This document shows positions 58,035 to 64,000 of a DNA stretch of 64,000 nt, in pieces. The stretch covers positions 1 to 64,000 of the forward strand of contig JBHOQL010000042.1 in assembly GCA_042408195.1 (NCBI GenBank), in the 5' to 3' direction. The notes below the pieces were generated by a model that had not been told where the DNA came from, did not search any database, and saw only the letters and a program-made list of their open reading frames with translations. The position numbers were made by a program, and so were the translations under genes. This stretch comes from SpSt-600 sp042408195 (GTDB lineage Bacteria > Chloroflexota > Anaerolineae > SpSt-600). The first letter of the stretch is position 1. Each line of letters starts with the position of its first letter.

Positions 58035-59267
58035 CTACTGGTATTTACCGAAGATTACCGCCACGTTCTGCCCGCCGAAGCCGAAAGCGTTTACCATGGC
58101 TCGCCTTACTTCCATTTTCCTGGCCACGTTGGGGACGTAGTCCAGGTCGCACTCAGGGTCCGGCTCCTCCAGGTTTATGGTAGGGGGGACTATCCCGTCT
58201 CTTATGGAGAGGACGGCCGCCAAGGAAGAGATAGCTCCAGCTGCTCCGAGGAGGTGCCCTACCATTGATTTAGTGGCCGTAACGGCGAGGCGGTAAGCGT
58301 GCTCGCCGAAAACTTTCTTAATAGCTTTGGTCTCGGCCACATCATTCAGAGGAGTACCAGTCCCGTGGGCGAAAATCACGTCTATATTTTCAGGCTTGAG
58401 GCCAGCAAATTTCAGGGCGAGGCTCATAGCTCTGGCTGCTCCATCTCCCTCAGGATCGGGGGCCGTTATGTGGTAAGCATCGCCGGTGAGGGCTCCTCCA
58501 AGTACCTCAGCGTAAATCCTGGCGCCCCTTTTGAGAGCATGCTCTTCGCTTTCCAGAACCATAACTACAGCCCCTTCACCGTATACCATCCCAGAGCGGT
58601 TCTTATCAAAGGGCCTACAGGCCTTGGAAGGCTCTGGGGATTTGGCCATAGCCCCCATTCTCTCAAAAGCGGCCAGAGCGAGGGGCACGTTTGCTGATTC
58701 AGTTCCTCCTGCGATAACTACATCGGCCTCCCCTCGCTGGATGAAGTGCATGGCTTCTACAAAGGCGTAATTGCCGCTGGCGCAGGCCAGAGCACTTGTG
58801 AGGATAGGACCTTTGGCTCCGATGAGAAGGGAAATGAGGCAGGAGGGGGCATTGGGCATTATTATGGGTATGAAAATAGGGCTGACGGAGCGGGGGCCTT
58901 TTTGGGCAAATTTCAAACTTTCATAGAAAATTTCCGCCATCCCCCCCGCTCCAGTATTCAACACAACTCCAACTCTTTCGGCTTCCTCCGGAGTTACCTC
59001 ATAGTTTGCATCCTTCAGAGCTTGAAGGGCAGCGACAAGAGCGAGTTGGGAACTGCGGCTGGAGCGTTTTATGATTTTATGATCCAAATAGTCTTCAGGG
59101 CGAAAATCCTTGACTTCAGCCCCGAACTTGACTTCAAGGCCTGTAGTATCAAAGGTTTTTATGAAATCCACTCCGGAAATTCCAGCCACGAGGTTTTTCC
59201 AGAAGGTCTCAACGTCATTACCTATCGGGGTTACGGCCCCGAGGCCTGTAACGACTACTCTGCCCAT
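58035..59267 (-). CDS. fabF: 3-oxoacyl-[acyl-carrier-protein] synthase II
   Basis: FabF-type condensing enzyme, 410 residues from ATG 59265-59267 (MGRVVVTGLGAVTPIGNDVE), with AGGAGG just upstream. It elongates acyl-ACP with malonyl-ACP. The active-site set is complete: C162 (SALACASGNYA), H301 (HGTGTPLND), K333 and H338 (ATKSMVGHLLGAAG). A longer open frame to 59384 overlaps the NusG-like gene and is not family-like. No acpP, fabG or fabD is adjacent, so the acyl product is uncertain. Confidence 0.95.
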   Translation of the reverse strand: MGRVVVTGLGAVTPIGNDVETFWKNLVAGISGVDFIKTFDTTGLEVKFGAEVKDFRPEDYLDHKIIKRSSRSSQLALVAALQALKDANYEVTPEEAERVGVVLNTGAGGMAEIFYESLKFAQKGPRSVSPIFIPIIMPNAPSCLISLLIGAKGPILTSALACASGNYAFVEAMHFIQRGEADVVIAGGTESANVPLALAAFERMGAMAKSPEPSKACRPFDKNRSGMVYGEGAVVMVLESEEHALKRGARIYAEVLGGALTGDAYHITAPDPEGDGAARAMSLALKFAGLKPENIDVIFAHGTGTPLNDVAETKAIKKVFGEHAYRLAVTATKSMVGHLLGAAGAISSLAAVLSIRDGIVPPTINLEEPDPECDLDYVPNVARKMEVRRAMVNAFGFGGQNVAVIFGKYQ

Positions 59268-59344
59268 GAAGCGCCTCCTGTGGTGAATGCTGAAATTGCC
59301 TTTTTTAAAGATATTCACTCTGTAGGGTGAGAGGGCTCGGCTCT

Positions 59345-59836
59345 TTACCGTATCTTCTCTATCCAGTCGGCTGGGATCTCGCAATGACGAAGGGTCCCCA
59401 GAAACTCCAGTAAAATGCGAACGCGCTTGGAGGCGGGGAGAGGTGTTTCAAACACCGCCTCCAATCCTTTGAAAGGCCCTTTCACTATACGCACCTTCTC
59501 ACCTGGCATTATCCCACCGTATCCCCGCTCGTTTATCTCCTTGATGCGAGTTTTTATGTACTCTATGACCTCCTCCGGTACTATGGCCCAGTAGCCGTCA
59601 AAACCCACCACTCTTTTAAGCCCTGGGGTCCACTGCACAACCGAAGGCCCCCAGGCTTCAACGTCAAGGCGGGCGAAGAGATAGCAAGGGAAGAAAGGTT
59701 CTTCCTTCTCACGGCGCAGGTGGGCTTTCCAAACCCGAATAGTGGGAAGGAAAACTTCCACCCCTTTCCCCTCAAGGATTTCCGCCACTTGGAACTCCTT
59801 GAAGGGCTTTGTATATAAAGCATACCAGCAAAGCAA
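59345..59836 (-). CDS. NusG-family transcription factor, RfaH/NusG paralogue type
   Basis: A 163-residue NusG paralogue. The N-terminal NGN domain starts WYALYTKPFKEFQVAEIL and ends before residue 105; the C-terminal KOW domain has GEKVRIVKGPFKGLEAVFET. The TTG start is set by AGGAGG nine bases upstream; no ATG is available. Canonical NusG lies with secE and rplK, but here it lies between larA and fabF, so a paralogue serving a specific operon is likely (inference). Its downstream neighbours are fabF, the pseudokinase, talC-like and selA. Confidence 0.85.
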   Translation of the reverse strand: MLCWYALYTKPFKEFQVAEILEGKGVEVFLPTIRVWKAHLRREKEEPFFPCYLFARLDVEAWGPSVVQWTPGLKRVVGFDGYWAIVPEEVIEYIKTRIKEINERGYGGIMPGEKVRIVKGPFKGLEAVFETPLPASKRVRILLEFLGTLRHCEIPADWIEKIR

Positions 59837-59875
59837 CGATAAGCCTCCTCCTCAGCAGGGAAGCTGACCGATCCT

Positions 59876-61147
59876 TTAGGCGGCCTTTTGTAGATAAGGG
59901 AAAGAAGCGCCCCCTACGGGAAGCACCAAGACATCAGCTTCGGGATACTTTTCCCTCAGGTCAGCCAAAGCTTCTTCGATTCCGGGGAACCATCCCATTT
60001 CCATATCGGCCAGCTGCTGTGGAGTTAAACCCTCCGTTACCAAATAGAGTTTTTTGGTCTGGAGGAGCCGGCGCAGCCTTGAAGCCATGGGACCGCCAGT
60101 TGGAGAAGCTTTGCCTTCGGCAATCCAGTCCACTATCTGCTCTGGACTGGGCCTCTGGCTCAGGGTTTCGTACATTAGGGGGCCAGCTCCATCCCTGCAG
60201 GCCGAAAGGACCAAGATCGTTCCCCCGGGTTTGGTGACCAGGTCCGCCAGGAGGATGGCCTTGCCCGATTGGATAAGGTCTATCTCCAGAGGGTAGCTTG
60301 AAGTAATTGTAATGTCAGCCTGAGAAGGCACGGGAACACCGTAAACCTTGAGGAACCCCTCAATAGCTGCCTTTTGGGCTTCAGCTACATCTCCCGCGTA
60401 AAGGTGACTTATTTCTTGAGCAGTGTTTAGGAGCACATCAATTTTCATGTTCAGCCCAGCGATCCGGGCTGTTTCCAGCATGTCCTCCCACAGGACATTA
60501 CCTTCCCTCCGGCCTTGAACGGTGCCCTCGTGTCGGATAAGGACATGGTTGTGCTTAATGGTTTCCCTGCCGCTCACACCTGGGAGAATTATCTTGGGAC
60601 CACCACTGTAACCGGCAAAGTAGTGGGGGTTTATGGTTCCAACCCCCAGCTTCAACCCTGCTTCGGCGAAGGTCTTGTTGATCCAACAGGGAGTGCCTCG
60701 GCTTGTAGTTCCCATGAAAACCAAGCCATTGAGATCATCGGGATCGTGTAAGGAGACTTTCACCCTTCTGAGGACTTCTTCTCCGAGCTTGTCCCGTAAC
60801 TCTTCCTCTTTGGTTTTGCGGTGGGTACCCAGAGCTATGATAACTTCAATTCGATCGTCCGAGACACCGAGCTCGTTGAGGTGCTCAAGGAGGGGAAGGA
60901 TCACGAGGCCGGTTCGGGTTGGCCTAGTTTGGTCCTCGCTCACAATTACCACCTTGCCCTTTCCGAGCCCTTTGATCATTTCTGAAAGGGGAGGGCAACC
61001 AATGGGATTCTCCACTGCTTTGACCACTTCAGAGGCTAAATCTTCAAGAGGTGGGACTTCCAGGGGCTCGCTCATGGCCAGAAGGTTCCATCCTTCTGGA
61101 AGATTGTAATCCAGCTTTTTACCCCCGTAGAAGCTGTAAACTTGCAT
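59876..61147 (-). CDS. Nickel-dependent lactate racemase LarA family protein
   Basis: A 423-residue LarA homologue. LarA interconverts D- and L-lactate with the NPN (nickel-pincer) cofactor; relatives act on other hydroxy acids. The catalytic set of L. plantarum LarA is conserved by position: H109, H175, K185 (the covalent pincer lysine in HYFAGYSGGPKIILPG) and H201, plus SEDQTRPTR at 70-78. LarB, LarC and LarE, which make the cofactor, are not in the window. The gene is 39 bases before the NusG-like gene. Confidence 0.92.
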   Translation of the reverse strand: MQVYSFYGGKKLDYNLPEGWNLLAMSEPLEVPPLEDLASEVVKAVENPIGCPPLSEMIKGLGKGKVVIVSEDQTRPTRTGLVILPLLEHLNELGVSDDRIEVIIALGTHRKTKEEELRDKLGEEVLRRVKVSLHDPDDLNGLVFMGTTSRGTPCWINKTFAEAGLKLGVGTINPHYFAGYSGGPKIILPGVSGRETIKHNHVLIRHEGTVQGRREGNVLWEDMLETARIAGLNMKIDVLLNTAQEISHLYAGDVAEAQKAAIEGFLKVYGVPVPSQADITITSSYPLEIDLIQSGKAILLADLVTKPGGTILVLSACRDGAGPLMYETLSQRPSPEQIVDWIAEGKASPTGGPMASRLRRLLQTKKLYLVTEGLTPQQLADMEMGWFPGIEEALADLREKYPEADVLVLPVGGASFPYLQKAA

Positions 61148-61240
61148 TTTTACCTCCAGTTTGTTCCGAACATTATCCTCTCAGAATGGTGATTTGTTCG
61201 CTTCTTCCCGCCCCTCTAGGGGTACTTAGTTTCTGAAAAT

Positions 61241-61897
61241 TTAACCCTCCACTTGTCTTTCGGTTGCAGTGAGTGCTTGCACCACCTTTTCAATCTCGGT
61301 GAGGTCCCCTATCACAAAATCCACCCCTTCTTGGGGTTCTTTATCTACCAATACGGTAATTATACCAAACGCTTTAGCTGCTACCAAGTTCGTTGGGGTA
61401 TCGTCCACAAGGATGCATTCCTCACCTTTAACTTTTACAATTTCCAGGAAACGGCTGTAAGCTTCGGCGTAAGGCTTGCAGATATAATTCAGATCCCTGA
61501 TATCCACGATGCGGGAGAATATTCCATCAAGCCCGAGGTAATTCAAAACGTTAGTAGCGTGCTCTCGAGAGGCGTTGGTGAAAATTACCTTTTCCAGGGG
61601 AATGCGGGAGAGCACTTCCCGTAAGCGCTGATTATTAGGAGAGAGGTACCACTCAAGGTGAACGTCATGAACGAATTGGAGGTAATCTTCCGGATCCACG
61701 CCGTGCTCGACCATGAGACCCCGGAGGCTTGTTCCATACTGAACGTAATACCTTTGTCTTATTTCTTCTACTTCAGCGGGGTTAAAACCGAGTTTCTGGA
61801 TCATATAGAGCTTTATTCGCTCATTTATGGCGTTCATCAGCCCTGTTTTGGAGGGGTACAAAGTCTCGTCCAGGTCAAACGCAAGAACTTTTATCAT
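61241..61897 (-). CDS. HAD hydrolase, pyrimidine 5'-nucleotidase-like
   Basis: A 218-residue HAD phosphatase. DLDETLYPS (7-15) carries the nucleophile Asp8 and Asp10; the cap follows with YYVQYGTSLRGLMVEHG, a typical segment of the Sdt1/YjjG-like branch; FTNASREHATNVLNYLGL and ECILVDDTPTNLVAAKAFG complete the motifs. It probably dephosphorylates pyrimidine nucleotides or related phosphates. The ATG overlaps the TGA of the EamA gene by 4 bases. Confidence 0.88.
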   Translation of the reverse strand: MIKVLAFDLDETLYPSKTGLMNAINERIKLYMIQKLGFNPAEVEEIRQRYYVQYGTSLRGLMVEHGVDPEDYLQFVHDVHLEWYLSPNNQRLREVLSRIPLEKVIFTNASREHATNVLNYLGLDGIFSRIVDIRDLNYICKPYAEAYSRFLEIVKVKGEECILVDDTPTNLVAAKAFGIITVLVDKEPQEGVDFVIGDLTEIEKVVQALTATERQVEG

Positions 61898-62781
61898 TCA
61901 GCTGTAACCTCCCGCGTGATCCGCTCTTCCTGACGGCTAACAATGAAAATGCCTACTAAGACAATTATACCCCCTATCAGCTCCATGGGCAAAGGTGATT
62001 CCCGGAGTATTAAATAGGCCAGGATAGTAGCGCCGACTGGTTCCCCCAGAGTGGCGACGGTAACCAGAGTTGACGAAAGATAGCGGAGGGCCCAGTTGAA
62101 GGAGGAATGCCCCAATATCTGAGGTACAAGGGCCAGGAGTAAGAACATTAGATATGTCTGGGGAGTGTAGCCGGTAAAAGAGTGACCTGCTATTATGGAA
62201 GCCAGTATCAGGAATACGGCCGCGGTCCAGTAGGTGGGGTAAATATAGGCGAGAATGGACAACCGTTGGCGCAACCCTTTGCCGATGAGGAAGTAACCTG
62301 AGACCGCTATTGCTCCGAGAAGAGCGAGGATATCTCCCCAGAGAGCTCCGAGGCTCACTTCAAAGCCGCCTATTCCTATTATACTGGCCCCTGCTATCGC
62401 CAAAAATATGCCGAGGATTTTCATGGAAGAAAGCTTCTCTCCGTAAAGGAAATGCGAAGCGATGCCCACAAAAAGAGGAGAAGTGCTCACTAGGACCACC
62501 GATGCGGCCACTGAAGTGTATTGGAGGGAGGTAATCCACGTGGCGAAATGGGCTCCCAGGAAGAGCCCAGATAGGATTGCCAGCCCCAGATCCCTGTGGG
62601 ATAGGGAAAGGAGTTCCCTTCGCACTTTAGACCATACTATGGGAGTGAGGACAAGGGAAGCTATGGTTAGTCTGTAGGCTCCGATTACCAGTGCCGGCGC
62701 ATCGGCTAAGCGGATGAATATAGAGGCAAAGGATACCGAAATAATGCCCACAAGGAGGCCAAGATATGCTGCTTTCATCAT
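61894..62781 (-). CDS. EamA-family membrane transporter
   Basis: A 295-residue DMT permease with ten hydrophobic helices in two EamA halves (GLLVGIISVSFASIFIRLAD and LWGDILALLGAIAVSGYFLI), with the FATWITSLQYTSVAASVVLV and LGEPVGATILAYLIL segments usual for the family. Substrate unknown; relatives export amino acids or metabolites. It is coupled to the HAD phosphatase gene by ATGA overlap. Confidence 0.9.
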   Translation of the reverse strand: MMKAAYLGLLVGIISVSFASIFIRLADAPALVIGAYRLTIASLVLTPIVWSKVRRELLSLSHRDLGLAILSGLFLGAHFATWITSLQYTSVAASVVLVSTSPLFVGIASHFLYGEKLSSMKILGIFLAIAGASIIGIGGFEVSLGALWGDILALLGAIAVSGYFLIGKGLRQRLSILAYIYPTYWTAAVFLILASIIAGHSFTGYTPQTYLMFLLLALVPQILGHSSFNWALRYLSSTLVTVATLGEPVGATILAYLILRESPLPMELIGGIIVLVGIFIVSRQEERITREVTAE

Positions 62782-62986
62782 ATTTCCTCCCGCAAGAAAT
62801 TACACAAAACAAATTCTCCGGACCGTGCAAATAGGTTAATAGACCCGTCCTGCAGGGCCTTTAAGGGGGTTGTCCATCAGAGATTAACCGTCTGCACCGT
62901 GCAGAAAGAGTTGCCTTGGAGAGCACGCTCCATAAGCGAAAGGGAAAGACTCGTGCCTCCTCGCACGCAGGCTGTTTCTACCCTCT
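62782..62986 (-). promoter_or_regulatory. Intergenic region with palindromic site
   Basis: No gene or tRNA is seen. A near-perfect palindrome CTGCAC-c-GTGCAG lies at 62892-62904, and a related half-site CCGTGCA appears again near 62823, the two about 75 bp apart; this looks like an operator pair upstream of the EamA gene. A second short palindrome GAGC-AC-GCTC is at 62921-62930. Confidence 0.35.
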
Positions 62987-64000
62987 TTACTCCTTAAATC
63001 CTTCTATTATACGGGCATATTTCTCAGCTAAAGTGATGGCTTCAGCGCGGGAACTGGCCTCGGTATAAACATGGAAAGAAGGTCTATCGGGATCGGGGTG
63101 GATAAGGACCCAGGTTTGTTCGCTCAGCCATATCCTGATGCCGTCAATGTTGTCGTGCGGGGTGTCCTTGTATTGCTCGTTCAAGAGGCGCATAACCTGG
63201 CCTTTAGATTCCCACGGACAGGGAACTTCCCGGTGTTCCAGATGGTAAGCTGGGATTGAGTCCACGATCTCCGAAAGTTTTACCTTTTGAAGGGCGAGGA
63301 ACTCTAGCAATGTGGCAAGGGCGAAGAGAGCATCGGGAGTGGGGTGAAAACGTGGAAGGATTATGCTGCCCGTGCCGTCAGCAGCGATGTTGACGTTTTC
63401 CCTTTCCGCTACCTCCATGAGGTGACCGAGGTCAACCTTGGTCCGGATTACTTCACCACTGTATCGGGAAGCGATTTTCTCAAAGACCAAGGGTAAATTC
63501 ACAGGCACAGCCACCTTACCTGGTCCCCAAACTCTGAAAGCCAATTCCACCATGGTTGCGGCGAACAAAATGTCAGGAAGGAGCCGGCCTCTATCATCTA
63601 CGACGAAAAGCTTTTCACCTCCTACTTCAAACCTCACCCCGAGGTCAGCCTTTACCGCAGAGCAAATGGACCGCAGTTGCTCCAGGGAGGCTTCAAATTC
63701 TTCTTTAAGGATAGCGAGCTTGTTTTCGTCCAGACTGGCGTTGAGGGTTACAACGTTGACTTTAAGCTCGTTGAGGATATCGGGCAGAACAAGAGCATTG
63801 GGTGAGTTAGCATAATCAACCACGATGTGGAAGACCACCGATTTTATAGCGTCAACGTTTAGAGCAGCCAGGAAGTTAGCTCTGTAGCGTTCCACAGCAT
63901 CAGGTGCATATTCAATCAGCCCGATTTCGTTGAGATAAGCTCGGCGGAAATCCTCTTGGAAGAAGGTTCGCTCTACGTTGCGGGCCTCAGACCTTGAAAG
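62987..64000 (-). CDS. Phosphomannomutase/phosphoglucomutase-type protein, partial
   Basis: The frame stays open to the right edge, so this is the C-terminal 337 residues. The entry segment reads ARNVERTFFQEDFRRAYLNE with no stop before the window end. The visible part covers phosphohexomutase domains: VDYANSPNALVLPDIL, DLGVRFEVGGEKLFVVDDRG (sugar-binding region) and EHREVPCPWESKGQVMRL near the C-terminal lid. In the order of these motifs it resembles the mutase half of mannose-1-phosphate guanylyltransferase/phosphomannomutase fusions. The N-terminal half is outside, so the fusion cannot be confirmed. Confidence 0.75.
   Translation of the reverse strand, partial: LSRSEARNVERTFFQEDFRRAYLNEIGLIEYAPDAVERYRANFLAALNVDAIKSVVFHIVVDYANSPNALVLPDILNELKVNVVTLNASLDENKLAILKEEFEASLEQLRSICSAVKADLGVRFEVGGEKLFVVDDRGRLLPDILFAATMVELAFRVWGPGKVAVPVNLPLVFEKIASRYSGEVIRTKVDLGHLMEVAERENVNIAADGTGSIILPRFHPTPDALFALATLLEFLALQKVKLSEIVDSIPAYHLEHREVPCPWESKGQVMRLLNEQYKDTPHDNIDGIRIWLSEQTWVLIHPDPDRPSFHVYTEASSRAEAITLAEKYARIIEGFKE

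Noticed and set aside
62782..62986. tRNA gene in the gap before the EamA gene
   Set aside because: The short palindromes do not form a cloverleaf and the GTTC loop is missing.

Overview
The window is a dense bacterial chromosome segment with moderately GC-rich DNA, mostly short gaps, many 4-nt stop/start overlaps and Shine-Dalgarno sites of the AGGAGG type. The mix of genes suggests a Chloroflexota bacterium, perhaps Anaerolineae-like and possibly thermophilic: a one-chain glycyl-tRNA synthetase, Pro/Thr-rich extracellular linkers, LysM, VanW and alpha-2-macroglobulin surface proteins, large GT-C type membrane proteins and a nickel lactate racemase. This placement is inference; no rRNA or tRNA gene was found to settle it.

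Layout. 1-11066: minus-strand housekeeping block, transcribed from a promoter at 11038-11066: MazG-like pyrophosphatase, recO, fused glyQS, a repeat island, uvrB, and an unusual SHMT-GcvT-GcvT fusion; a partial MoaB/MogA gene lies at the left edge. 11088-15315: plus-strand membrane histidine kinase homologue lacking its phospho-acceptor His, a LysM wall protein overlapping it, and a decayed HExxH peptidase. 15354-18368: mutS and a small protein, divergent from tgt-uppP-substrate-binding lipoprotein (18399-21033). 21052-25179: coiled-coil membrane protein, clpB and repeat-rich intergenic DNA. 25320-39063: minus-strand envelope block: moeA, amidase, glycosyltransferase, CPBP protease, two paralogous GT-C-like proteins and an alpha-2-macroglobulin lipoprotein with its own promoter. 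39719-44892: cupin, MFS transporter, MTHFSD-like folate protein and a DUF2723 membrane protein. 45007-49424: SLOG protein, phosphoribosyltransferase, VanW protein and solute-binding lipoprotein. 49764-49958: a candidate structured RNA. 50000-53627: SCP2-like protein, iron alcohol dehydrogenase, RodZ-like protein and dGTPase. 53624-64000: minus-strand block with HD protein, truncated MscS, selA, TalC-like transaldolase, Ser/Thr pseudokinase, fabF, a NusG paralogue, larA, HAD phosphatase, EamA transporter and a phosphohexomutase-type protein running off the right edge.

Themes. One-carbon and glycine metabolism recurs (SHMT-GcvT fusion, glyQS, MTHFSD-like). Envelope biogenesis dominates the rest (UppP, LysM, amidase, GT-C proteins, VanW, RodZ, alpha-2-macroglobulin). 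Two signalling proteins, a histidine kinase and a Ser/Thr kinase, have both lost catalytic residues. A GC-rich repeat with a period near 150 bp occurs at three well-preserved islands and one decayed one. The most novel-looking items are the triple fusion, the two pseudokinases, the candidate RNA at 49764-49958 and the repeat family.
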